From JAITWN01 sp964437335 (GTDB taxonomy: Bacteria > Pseudomonadota > Gammaproteobacteria > SZUA-140): a stretch of DNA of 64,000 bases. Position numbers and translations under genes: made by a program. Positions 17,081 to 25,322 of this stretch are shown one piece after another; positions within the stretch are counted from its first letter, which is position 1; every line of letters begins with the position of its first letter. The notes under the pieces are model-generated. The model did not search any database. It saw only the letters and a list, made by a program, of their open reading frames with translations, and had not been told where the DNA came from. The stretch lies in the NCBI GenBank assembly GCA_964437335.1, contig CAYTGL010000005.1:62001-126000 (forward strand), read 5' to 3'.

Positions 17081-18572
17081 CTACCGCCCTTCTCGTCACC
17101 ACCGCGAGGCTGTCATAGTTACCATCAACTGCGATCCGGTAGTCATGTATCTCGCGGCGCGCAACGAATACATGGTCTTCATACCACAGCGGCACATAGG
17201 GCAGCTCCTCGAGCAGCAGCGCCTGCAGTCGCCGTAACGGCTCGCGCTGCCCCTCGATCGTCGGGGCCGCTTCGGCCTGCTCGATCAGGTGATCGGCCCT
17301 CGCGCTGACGAAGAAGCCGCGGTTCGCGCCGACCGGCGGCTGTGATGCGCTGTGGAAGGCGTAGCGGAAGATCTCGGGCAGCTTGATGCCAACCCACATC
17401 AGGCTGTACATCTGGAAGCGTCCGGAACGGATATCACCATAGAACGTACCCCAGTCGTAGCTGCGCAGCTCAACTTCGAAGCCGGCCTCGGACAACTGGC
17501 GCTGGATGATCGTCGCCAGTCGCAAGCGAAACGGATCGATCGAGGTCGTGTAGACAATGCGCGCCGACCTGCCGTTTACATAACCGGACGCGGCAAGCAA
17601 CCGGCGCGCCTCGGCCGGATCGTGGGGGATCCCCGCGAGATCCGCGTCGCCTGCCCAGTGCTCGGGCGGGAGCAGCGCCGTAGCCGGACGCGCGGTCTCG
17701 CCGAAGACATGATGGATGATTGCCTCGCGGTCGATCGCATGGGCGATCGCGCGGCGGACCGCGAGTTCGGCGGTCGGGCCGTCGCGCAGGTTGAAGCCGA
17801 GATACGCGAAATTCGAGCCGCGGCCCTCTTCGATCCTCACTTCAGAACGCGCCTTCAGCCAGGTAACCAGTTCCGGCGTCAGGTCGCTTTGCAGCATGTC
17901 GATCTCGCCACGCAGCAGCTTGAGGACGCGGACGGTCGGGTCCTGGACCGCGATGAATTCGAGCAATTGCCCGTCCGCACGGCGGCGCAGGCGCAGGCGG
18001 GCCTCATCAGGCCAGTCGACCATCTCGAACGGCCCGCTGCCGACCGGCGAACGGTTGAACGGATGTCCCGCCTCGACCAGCCGGCGCGGCAGGATTCCGA
18101 GAGTGAGCCGCCCCGGAAATAACGGATCGGCCTGCTTCAGCCGAAATTCGATCGTATCGTCGTCGATCAGGACGATCGAGGCGATGTTCTCCAGCGATTG
18201 CCGATGCGGAGAACCGTTGACCTCATCGAGCACGTATTCATAGGTGGCCCGGACGTCGCTCGTGGTCAATCGCGCACCGTCGCTGAAGCGCGCGCCCTCT
18301 CCGGTCAGGCGAAAACGGTAGTAGGTCGGCGAAATGCGTTGCCAGACCGCGAGCGCAGGCACCGGCATCGCATGCGCATCGAAATCCACCAGCTGCTGGT
18401 ACAGCAGGCGATTGATGCGCGAAGACGCGGCATCCGTGGCATGGCGCGGGTCCAGCGTGACCGGCATCGACGACAGGCCGAAACGCAGGCTGTCGCGTGA
18501 CGACTGCCCGCAGGCACCGAGCAGCAACGCCAGGCAGGCCAGCAGCAGGATCAGAGCGCGGGGATTCACCAT
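17070..18572 (-). CDS. Family 5 peptide-binding lipoprotein of an ABC importer
   Basis: 500-residue extracytoplasmic solute-binding protein. Signal peptide with lipobox LLGAC, acylated Cys21, so it is membrane-anchored. SBP_bac_5 features: SMPVTLDPRHATDAAS near the mature N-terminus, RFSDGARLTTSDV, and LAVRRAIAHAIDREAI. It delivers ligand to the two permeases downstream; with nagZ and the YkuD enzyme beside them, murein peptides (as for MppA or DppA) are a plausible ligand, but this is inference. Overlaps the CYTH gene's 3' end by 7 bases. Confidence 0.9.
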   Translation of the reverse strand: MVNPRALILLLACLALLLGACGQSSRDSLRFGLSSMPVTLDPRHATDAASSRINRLLYQQLVDFDAHAMPVPALAVWQRISPTYYRFRLTGEGARFSDGARLTTSDVRATYEYVLDEVNGSPHRQSLENIASIVLIDDDTIEFRLKQADPLFPGRLTLGILPRRLVEAGHPFNRSPVGSGPFEMVDWPDEARLRLRRRADGQLLEFIAVQDPTVRVLKLLRGEIDMLQSDLTPELVTWLKARSEVRIEEGRGSNFAYLGFNLRDGPTAELAVRRAIAHAIDREAIIHHVFGETARPATALLPPEHWAGDADLAGIPHDPAEARRLLAASGYVNGRSARIVYTTSIDPFRLRLATIIQRQLSEAGFEVELRSYDWGTFYGDIRSGRFQMYSLMWVGIKLPEIFRYAFHSASQPPVGANRGFFVSARADHLIEQAEAAPTIEGQREPLRRLQALLLEELPYVPLWYEDHVFVARREIHDYRIAVDGNYDSLAVVTRRAVDER

Positions 18573-19033
18573 CGGTTGAACGGCATATGCGCCAGATAGA
18601 CGTTGTAATAGCGGGGATCGTCAGATACCTCCTTCCCCACCCAGGACGGCAGCGTGAAGACGCTGTCGACGGCGTCGATTTCAAGTTCCGCGATCACCAG
18701 GCCGTGATTGTCGCCCTCAAAAACATCGATCTCCCAGGTGTGGCCATCATGCTCGACAAAATGGCGTTGCTTGTCGATCAGCAGACCTTCACAGAGATGC
18801 GCCAGCATCTCCTCGGCGTCGGCCAGTGGAATCTCATACTCGTATTCGGTTCGAGCGATGTCGAACGTCGCGCTTTTCAGGTTCAGAAAGCCGCGATCGC
18901 CGTCGACCCGCACCCTGATCGAACACTTGCCGCCACTCGAAAGATAGCCCTGGCGATAGCGGGCGGTCGAGGCCACCTGCGCGCGCCAGTCGTCATTGCT
19001 TGTCAGAAACTTGCGCTCTATTTCCCGGGCCAT
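18566..19033 (-). CDS. CYTH domain protein (triphosphate tunnel metalloenzyme)
   Basis: 155 residues, the size of single-domain CYTH proteins. The signature E4-x-E6-x-K8 is at the very start (MAREIERKF), followed by the charged strands of the tunnel (YRQGYLSS, IRVRVDGD, LNLKS, EYEYEIPL, WEIDVFEGDNHGLVIAELE). Such proteins hydrolyse inorganic tripolyphosphate or other triphosphates; bacterial single-domain members are mostly tripolyphosphatases. Overlaps the exonuclease gene by 16 bases and the lipoprotein gene by 7. Confidence 0.9.
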   Translation of the reverse strand: MAREIERKFLTSNDDWRAQVASTARYRQGYLSSGGKCSIRVRVDGDRGFLNLKSATFDIARTEYEYEIPLADAEEMLAHLCEGLLIDKQRHFVEHDGHTWEIDVFEGDNHGLVIAELEIDAVDSVFTLPSWVGKEVSDDPRYYNVYLAHMPFNRW

Positions 19034-19815
19034 GCCTCGAAACGCCAGGCCTCGACGAATTCCGTGAAATGCGGCAACGCGGCCGCTTGCAGGTGCGCGC
19101 GCAACGACTCACATTCCACATGATAGCGCTCGCGGCTCAGGCGACCTCGCAACAGTTCAAAGCGCAGGTAGATCAGGTAGGTGTTCAGCACATCGGTTTC
19201 GCAATAGTGGCGAATACCGGCGATATCCCCGGCCTGCCAGGCATCCCAGACCTTGTCGCCGCTCATGCCGAGCTTGCCGGGGAAACCGAGCATTGTCGCG
19301 ATCTGATCGAGCGGCGCGACGGCCCGCGCCTGGTAACCTGCCAGCACATCCATCAGGTCGATATGGCGCCAGTGGAAGCGGCTGAGATAATTATTCCAGC
19401 GAAACGAGGCATCCTCTTCCCCGGTATCCCAGTAACGGGGCGCGGCGATGCCGTGCAGCAACGCGCGATAATGGATGACCGGCAGGTCGAAACCCGCACC
19501 GTTCCAGGTCACGAGATTCGGAGTGAACTTGTCGATGCCGTCGAAGAAGCGCCGGATCAGCTCGTCCTCGCCGGCATCGGGATCGCCGAGCGACCAGACG
19601 CGGAGCGCATCTCCGCTGCGCAGCACTGCAGAGATCGCGACGATACGCTGCAGATGAAGGCGCAGGAATTCCTGCTCGCCGGTCTCCTGGCGACGCTTGT
19701 GAAACATCACGTTCGCGACGTCGGCGTCGGAAAGTCCCTCCAGGCCATACAGCCGACGGCCGGATTCGACGTCGGGCACAGTCTCGATATCGAAGACGAA
19801 GACGTTCAGCCGCAT
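19018..19815 (-). CDS. Predicted 3'-5' exonuclease related to the PolB exonuclease domain
   Basis: 265-residue DnaQ-like protein of the COG3298 group. The ExoI motif is at the start (VFVFDIETVPD, Asp9 and Glu11), ExoII is near LVTWNGAGFDLPV, and the C-terminal motif is YCETDVLNTYLIYLRF. No polymerase domain, so it is a stand-alone nuclease with unproven substrate. It is the first gene of the run that continues through the CYTH protein and the importer to nagZ; the functional link may only be co-transcription. Confidence 0.87.
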   Translation of the reverse strand: MRLNVFVFDIETVPDVESGRRLYGLEGLSDADVANVMFHKRRQETGEQEFLRLHLQRIVAISAVLRSGDALRVWSLGDPDAGEDELIRRFFDGIDKFTPNLVTWNGAGFDLPVIHYRALLHGIAAPRYWDTGEEDASFRWNNYLSRFHWRHIDLMDVLAGYQARAVAPLDQIATMLGFPGKLGMSGDKVWDAWQAGDIAGIRHYCETDVLNTYLIYLRFELLRGRLSRERYHVECESLRAHLQAAALPHFTEFVEAWRFEAWPGK

Positions 19816-19881
19816 CGCGCATTCACCTCGATTGCTGCCCGGCGCGGAGACATGATTCGATGCGATTGTCCGGCGGCATCA

Positions 19882-20781
19882 TCAAGCGACGGGAAAAACA
19901 TCGGTCGAAAGATAACGGTCGCCGCGATCGCAGGCGATCGTCACGATCACGGCATTGTCGACTTCATCGAGCAGTGACAGCGCCGCGGCGACCGCGCCGC
20001 CCGAGGAGATGCCGACGAACAGGCCTTCCTGCGCGGCCAGCGTGCGGGTCGTCTCCTCGGCCTGCTGCTGGGTCACATCGATGATGCGGTCAACGCGCGA
20101 GGGATCGTAGATGCTCGGCAGGTATGCTGCGGGCCAGCGCCGGATCCCGGGGATGCAGGCGCCTTCGACGGGCTGTACGCCGATGATCCGGATCGCCGGA
20201 TTACGTTCCTTGAGGTATCGCGCCACGCCCATGATCGTGCCGGTCGTGCCCATGGAACTGATGAAATGCGTGACCGTGCCGCCGGTATCGCGCCAGATCT
20301 CGGGGCCGGTCCCTTCATAGTGCGCCCGCGGGTTGTCGGGGTTCGAGAACTGGTCCAGCATGACGCCCCTGCCCTCGGCGACCATCATCCGGGCGCGATC
20401 GATCGCGCCTTCCATGCTGTCCTCCCGCGGCGTCAGCAGGATCTCGGCGCCGTAGGCGCGCATCAGCGCGCGGCGCTCGATGCTCATGTGCTCCGGCATG
20501 ACCAGAATCATGCGATAGCCGCGGATCGCAGCGGCCATCGCCAATGCGATGCCGGTGTTGCCGCTGGTCGGCTCGACCAGGGTATCGCCGGGGCGGATCC
20601 GGCCGTCCTCTTCGGCATGACGGATCATGCTGATCGCGGGCCTGTCCTTGACCGAACCGGCCGGATTATTGCCCTCGAGTTTGACGAGTACGGTGCTGGT
20701 GGATTTGCCCGGGAGTCGCTGCAGCCTGACGAGCGGGGTATTGCCGACAAAATTCTCGATTGTCGGATAGAGATCGTGCAT
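19882..20781 (-). CDS. cysM: Cysteine synthase B
   Basis: PLP enzyme that makes cysteine from O-acetylserine and sulfide or thiosulfate. 299 residues, close to E. coli CysM (303). Begins MHDLYPTIENFVGNTPLV. The PLP lysine is Lys45 in NPAGSVKDRPA, the phosphate loop TSGNTGIALA follows, and FISSMGTTGTIMG and ISSGGAVAAAL are present. The B-type features (NNPAGSVKDR, short C-terminus) favour CysM over CysK. The open frame extends upstream to 20913 but the extra 44 residues are not family-like. Confidence 0.92.
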   Translation of the reverse strand: MHDLYPTIENFVGNTPLVRLQRLPGKSTSTVLVKLEGNNPAGSVKDRPAISMIRHAEEDGRIRPGDTLVEPTSGNTGIALAMAAAIRGYRMILVMPEHMSIERRALMRAYGAEILLTPREDSMEGAIDRARMMVAEGRGVMLDQFSNPDNPRAHYEGTGPEIWRDTGGTVTHFISSMGTTGTIMGVARYLKERNPAIRIIGVQPVEGACIPGIRRWPAAYLPSIYDPSRVDRIIDVTQQQAEETTRTLAAQEGLFVGISSGGAVAAALSLLDEVDNAVIVTIACDRGDRYLSTDVFPVA

Positions 20782-20959
20782 ATCCGCCGTCCAGGAAGGT
20801 ATCAAGCGCTCATTGTAGCCCCGAGCCGATTCCAGCATCAACCGCTGCGCGCGGCGGCGCTCAAGCACCGCGGCGCTGCTGACGATATATTTGCCAGGAT
20901 CCTTCCGCGACAATCAAGTTGCGGCAGACATGGGCACACCATCAAGAATGGAGTCCGAC

Positions 20960-21325
20960 ATGGGCCGGGAAAACCGCAAGGACAGTCGCGGCATCGTCAC
21001 GACCAACCCCGCCGGATCGATGTTTTTCCTGCGCTCGCGGGACGGGATCTACGCCATCACGCAAATTATCGATGTGTCATTGTCGGGCGCCGGCATACAA
21101 ACCCGATACCGGCTTGTTCCCGGAGAGGAAGTCACGCTCAAGTACCGCACACAGGACTTCCGGCTCGCGATCCGCGGCAAGGTCGCATGGTGTGTCGAGG
21201 GCGAGGACCGGGACTGCAAGCTCGGCATCGCCTTCGATCCGGAAAACAAGGAAAGGAACTCGCTGTTCTTTCTCGCGATGCGGAAATATCTCGACGAGTT
21301 CGATGGCATCTACATGGATGCCTGA
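20960..21325 (+). CDS. PilZ domain protein
   Basis: Small (121-residue) single-domain PilZ protein. The c-di-GMP site is recognisable: an arginine pair near the start (RKDSRG) and then DVSLSGAGI, the D/N-x-S-x-x-G motif. Likely a c-di-GMP-responsive adaptor; partner unknown. The start at 20960 has GGAG at 6-base spacing; in-frame starts at 20891 and 20948 are possible. It is divergent from cysM and ends 18 bases from the convergent pnp gene. Confidence 0.82.
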   Translation: MGRENRKDSRGIVTTNPAGSMFFLRSRDGIYAITQIIDVSLSGAGIQTRYRLVPGEEVTLKYRTQDFRLAIRGKVAWCVEGEDRDCKLGIAFDPENKERNSLFFLAMRKYLDEFDGIYMDA

Positions 21326-21343
21326 CCGCACCAGTCTCCGGGA

Positions 21344-23434
21344 TCAGGCGTTCTCGACTTCCTTCATACTTAGCCTGATCCGGCCCTGCTTGTCGATCTC
21401 CAGCACCTTGACCCTGACGATCGTGCCTTCCGTCAGCTTGTCGCTGACATTTTCGACGCGTTCGTTCGAGATCTGGGAGATGTGCACCAGGCCGTCCTTG
21501 CCCGGCAGGATCGTGACGAAGGCGCCAAAGTCCATCAGCTTCGCGACCCTGCCCTCATAGATCGACCCGACTTCGACGTCGGCGGTCAGCTGCCTGATAC
21601 GCCGGATCGCCTCCTCACCGGCGGCGTGATCGACCGAGGCGATCTTGACCGTGCCGTCATCGGTGATATCGATGCTGGTGCCGGTCTCCTCGGTAAGCGC
21701 GCGAATGGTGCTGCCGCCCTTGCCGATGACGTCGCGAATCTTTTCCGGGTTGATCTTCAGCGTTACGATGCGCGGCGCGTGACGCGAGATGTCTTCACGC
21801 GGCGCCGTGATTACCTTGTTCATCTGCTCGAGAATATGCAGGCGACCTTCACGCGCCTGATCGAGCGCCGTGGACATGATGTCGCGGGTAATGCCGTCGA
21901 TTTTGATATCCATCTGCAGTGCGGTAACGCCCTTGGCGCTGCCGGCGACTTTGAAGTCCATATCGCCGAGGTGGTCCTCATCACCGAGGATATCGGTCAG
22001 CACGGCGCTGCGGTCCCCCTCCTTGATCAGACCCATCGCGATGCCCGCAACCGGGGCCTTGATCGGCACACCGGCGTCCATCAGGGCGAGACTGCTGCCG
22101 CAGACCGAGGCCATCGAGCTCGAGCCGTTAGATTCGGTGATCTCCGAGACGACCCGGATCACATAGGGGAAACTGTCCATGTCCGGCAGCACCGCGGCGA
22201 CGCCACGCTTGGCGAGACGGCCATGACCGATCTCGCGTCGCTTCGGTGACCCGACGAAACCGGTCTCGCCGACGGAGTACGGCGGGAAGTTGTAATGCAA
22301 CATGAACGGTTCCTTGCGCTCGCCCTCGATCGCATCGATGAGCTGGGCATCGCGGCCGGTACCGAGGGTCGCAACGACGATGGCCTGGGTCTCGCCGCGG
22401 GTGAACAGCGCAGAGCCGTGGGTGCGCGGCAACAAACCGACGCGGATGTTGATAGGGCGCACGGTACGGGTGTCGCGGCCATCGATACGCGGGTGCCCGG
22501 ACAGGATGCGGTCGCGTACGATCCGTTTCTCGAGCTTTTCGATCGCTCCCTTGACGGTATCCTTTGACCAGCCCTCTGCGCCTTCCGCAGCCGCGAGCCG
22601 CGCGATCGCGTCGGCGCGGATCTCGGCGAGACGATCCTGACGCGCGAGCTTGTCCTGGATCTGGTAGGCGGCAGTCACGGCCGCGCCGAAGTCGGCATCG
22701 ACGCGCTTGCGCAGGTCCTGGTCCTCGGCATCCGCCTGCCAGTCCCAGGCCGGCTTGCCGGCTTCTGCGACCAGGGCCCGGATCGCCTCGATCGCGACCT
22801 GCTGCTGCCGGTGACCGAACAGTACCGCATCCAGCATCACCGACTCGGGCAGTTCCTTCGCATCGGATTCGACCATCAGCACGGCATGTTCCGTACCGGC
22901 GACGACGAGATCGAGCTGCGAGGACTGGAGCTGGGTCAGGGACGGATTCAGGATGAAATTTCCATCGATATACCCCACACGGGCCGCCCCGATCGGACCG
23001 TTGAACGGGGCGCCGGACAGCGCGAGCGCCGCCGAGGAACCGATGATCGCCGGGATATCCGGATCGATCTCGCGGTCGAGTGAGATCACCGTCGCGATGA
23101 CCTGGATTTCATTGGTGAAACCTTTAGGAAACAGGGGGCGCAGGGGACGATCGATCAGGCGGGAAGTCAGGGTTTCTTTCTCGGAGGGCCGGCCTTCCCG
23201 TTTGAAGAAGCCGCCCGGAATCTTGCCCGCAGCGTAGGTTCGCTCCTGGTAGTTGACGGTCAGCGGAAAGAAATCCCGATTCGGATCGCTGGTCTTCTGC
23301 GCGACTGCGGTCACCAGGACCACGGTCTCCCCCATGCTGACCATCACGGCGCCGGTCGCCTGCCGTGCGATTTCGCCGGTCTCCAGGACGACCGTGTGGT
23401 CGCCATATTGAAACTCTTTTCTGATAGGTGTCAC
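21344..23434 (-). CDS. pnp: Polynucleotide phosphorylase
   Basis: Phosphorolytic 3'-5' exoribonuclease and degradosome component. 696 residues: two RNase PH domains (GKIPGGFFKREGRPSEKE in the first; the catalytic loop with DILGDEDHLGDMDFKVAG in the second), then KH (IRDVIGKGGSTIRALTEETG) and S1 (GSIYEGRVAKLMDFGAFV) domains. The start is GTG at 23434, with AAGGA at 7-base spacing and the family-typical TPIRKEFQYG; the frame is open further upstream but without similarity. Last gene of the rimP-to-pnp operon, 155 bases after rpsO. Confidence 0.95.
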   Translation of the reverse strand: MTPIRKEFQYGDHTVVLETGEIARQATGAVMVSMGETVVLVTAVAQKTSDPNRDFFPLTVNYQERTYAAGKIPGGFFKREGRPSEKETLTSRLIDRPLRPLFPKGFTNEIQVIATVISLDREIDPDIPAIIGSSAALALSGAPFNGPIGAARVGYIDGNFILNPSLTQLQSSQLDLVVAGTEHAVLMVESDAKELPESVMLDAVLFGHRQQQVAIEAIRALVAEAGKPAWDWQADAEDQDLRKRVDADFGAAVTAAYQIQDKLARQDRLAEIRADAIARLAAAEGAEGWSKDTVKGAIEKLEKRIVRDRILSGHPRIDGRDTRTVRPINIRVGLLPRTHGSALFTRGETQAIVVATLGTGRDAQLIDAIEGERKEPFMLHYNFPPYSVGETGFVGSPKRREIGHGRLAKRGVAAVLPDMDSFPYVIRVVSEITESNGSSSMASVCGSSLALMDAGVPIKAPVAGIAMGLIKEGDRSAVLTDILGDEDHLGDMDFKVAGSAKGVTALQMDIKIDGITRDIMSTALDQAREGRLHILEQMNKVITAPREDISRHAPRIVTLKINPEKIRDVIGKGGSTIRALTEETGTSIDITDDGTVKIASVDHAAGEEAIRRIRQLTADVEVGSIYEGRVAKLMDFGAFVTILPGKDGLVHISQISNERVENVSDKLTEGTIVRVKVLEIDKQGRIRLSMKEVENA

Positions 23435-23561
23435 GGTTTGTTCCTTAAGGTCATCCCAACAGTGAATTCCGGGGTGGTCGTTCAGACAGCCGATGCGACA
23501 CCGGCACAGTCGCCGGGATAGTCGCCGGGCAATGGTCCGTTCGGATCCCGCTGACATCACC

Positions 23562-23580
23562 GCGCGGGGCATCGCCCCGC
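23562..23580 (-). other. Stem-loop between rpsO and pnp
   Basis: An 8-bp GC stem (CGCGGGGC with its complement, 3-base loop) ten bases downstream of the rpsO stop. No U-run follows, so it is probably an RNA processing or stabilising hairpin rather than a terminator. In E. coli the same interval holds a weak terminator and the RNase III site through which PNPase autoregulates; a similar role here is inference. Confidence 0.5.
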
Positions 23581-23589
23581 GAGCGACGA

Positions 23590-23859
23590 TTACTTGCGCA
23601 GGCCGAGGCTGGCAATCAGTTCCTGATAGCGGGAGGCATCGTTCGTCCGCAGGTAGTCGAGCAGTTTCCTGCGGCTGCTGACCATCTTCAACAGTCCCTG
23701 GCGGGAATGATGGTCATGCTTGTGCTCCTTGAAATGATCGGACAACTGATCGATGCGAGCCGAGAGCAAGGCCACCTGGACCTCGGGCGAACCGGTGTCA
23801 CCGTCGAATCGCTGATACTTCCTTACGACATCTGCCTTGGTTTGTGCGTCTAATCCCAT
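23590..23859 (-). CDS. rpsO: 30S ribosomal protein S15
   Basis: 89 residues, the normal length. Primary 16S rRNA-binding protein of the small-subunit platform. Conserved stretches: RFDGDTGSPEVQVALLSARI, HFKEHKHDHHSRQGLLKMVSSRRKLLDYL and a basic end. It lies between truB and pnp in the standard order. In E. coli S15 represses its own translation; no attempt was made to fold the leader here. Confidence 0.96.
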   Translation of the reverse strand: MGLDAQTKADVVRKYQRFDGDTGSPEVQVALLSARIDQLSDHFKEHKHDHHSRQGLLKMVSSRRKLLDYLRTNDASRYQELIASLGLRK

Positions 23860-23970
23860 TGTTTCCTGTCCAATTCCGCTGTCTTGAAAAGCGCGCCTAT
23901 TTTATCCCGCAACTGCGATGACTTACAAGACAAATACGCCCGGCGGCAGCGTCCGCCCGGGGGCGCGGGT

Positions 23971-24891
23971 TCAGTGATTGATCAAGCGCTTGGGCGCTAT
24001 CCTGCCGTCGTCGAGGATCCGGCCGACGCCGAGAAATCGATCCTCCCGGGTGTAAATGCGCACCAGGCCCTGGGACGGGGCGTGGGGTACGAATACCGCC
24101 TGGCCGCGAATCAGGAAATAGGCCACTTCCTTGCTCAGCCTGACGTCCGGCCACTGCGCCAGAGCGTCCTCCATCGAGACCAGGCAGGCATCGAGCCGCG
24201 CCTCGTCTCCGCCAGCGGCAATTTCCGCCAGCGCCTCGAGTGTGTACATGACTCCGGCGTCGAAGGCGCCGACCCCGGTGCGGCGCAGGCGGCTGACATG
24301 GGCGCCGCAACCGAGCGACTCGCCGAGTTCATCGGCGAGGACCCGGATATAGGTCCCCTTCGAACAGTGCACCTCGACCGTCACGGTGTCATTCGCGAAA
24401 TCCAGCACCTCGAAGCGGTGGATGACTACCGGGCGCGCCTTGCGTTCGACCTCGATACCCTGGTGCGCAAGTTTGTACAAGGGTACGCCGTTCTGCTTGA
24501 CCGCCGAAAACATCGGCGGCACCTGATCGATTTCGCCACGGTAGCGCGCGACAGCGACCTCGATCGCAGCCCGATCGATCACACCCGCGTCACCGCAGCG
24601 CAGCACCTCGCCCTCGGCATCGCCGGTCGTGGTGCGGGCGCCCAGCCGGATATCCGCGACATAGCGCTTGTCGGCGTCGAGCAGAAAGCCGGACAGCTTC
24701 GTCGCCTCGCCGAAGCACAAGGGCAGCAAGCCGTTGGCCAACGGATCGAGGCTGCCGGTGTGTCCGGCCTTGCGGGCCTGAAACAGTTTCTTCGCAAGCT
24801 GCAGCGCGGCGTTCGATGTGATGCCGGACGGCTTGTCCAGCAGCAATATCCCGGTGACGTCGCGCCCCTTCGGACGGCGGTGCCTGCTCAT
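23971..24891 (-). CDS. truB: tRNA pseudouridine-55 synthase TruB
   Basis: Makes pseudouridine 55 in the T-loop of tRNAs. 306 residues. N-terminal GILLLDKPSGITSN, catalytic Asp49 in GHTGSLDPLANGLLP, then YVADIRLGARTTTGDAEG and SKGTYIRVLADELG; a PUA-like domain closes the protein. It overlaps rbfA by 4 bases (ATGA) and is followed by rpsO after 111 bases. Confidence 0.95.
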   Translation of the reverse strand: MSRHRRPKGRDVTGILLLDKPSGITSNAALQLAKKLFQARKAGHTGSLDPLANGLLPLCFGEATKLSGFLLDADKRYVADIRLGARTTTGDAEGEVLRCGDAGVIDRAAIEVAVARYRGEIDQVPPMFSAVKQNGVPLYKLAHQGIEVERKARPVVIHRFEVLDFANDTVTVEVHCSKGTYIRVLADELGESLGCGAHVSRLRRTGVGAFDAGVMYTLEALAEIAAGGDEARLDACLVSMEDALAQWPDVRLSKEVAYFLIRGQAVFVPHAPSQGLVRIYTREDRFLGVGRILDDGRIAPKRLINH

Positions 24892-25268
24892 GATTCGTTT
24901 TCACCTTTCTTTCCGCCGCCGCCGACCGAGGCATCGATCAGCGCATCGAGACGGGCGCCTTTATCCAATGTCTCGTCATAGACAAAATGCAGCTGCGGTA
25001 TGATGCGCAGCAACAGTCGCCGCCCCAGCGCGTGACGCAAAAACGGCGCAGCCCGGTTCAGGGTCCCGACCGATTCCGCAGCGCCCTCGGCATCGCTGCC
25101 GAGCACGGTCATGTATACCTTCGCGTGGGCCAGATCGGTCGATACCCGCACCTCGGAAATCGTCACCATGCCGATCCGCGGATCCTTGACATCGGTCCGG
25201 ATCAACCGGGCGAGATCGCGCTGGATCTGCTCGGCGACGCGCAGGGAACGGCTGTATTCCTTGGACAT
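24888..25268 (-). CDS. rbfA: Ribosome-binding factor A
   Basis: 30S maturation and cold-adaptation factor that binds near the 5' helix of 16S rRNA. 126 residues, KH-type fold: RVAEQIQRDLARLIRTDVKDPRIGMVTI, then VSTDLAHAKVYMTVLG and RIIPQLHFVYDETLDKG. The extension after the domain is glycine- and lysine-rich. It lies between infB and truB, the standard place, with an ATGA overlap into truB. Confidence 0.95.
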   Translation of the reverse strand: MSKEYSRSLRVAEQIQRDLARLIRTDVKDPRIGMVTISEVRVSTDLAHAKVYMTVLGSDAEGAAESVGTLNRAAPFLRHALGRRLLLRIIPQLHFVYDETLDKGARLDALIDASVGGGGKKGENES

Positions 25269-25322
25269 GATGCTGGGTCGGATCCCGAACCGGCTGCCGG
25301 ACGGTTCCGGGGGCCGGATTCC

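Noticed and set aside
23435..23572. N-terminal extension of PNPase
   Set aside because: The GTG at 23434 has a well-placed ribosome-binding site and the family's usual beginning; the extension has no similarity.
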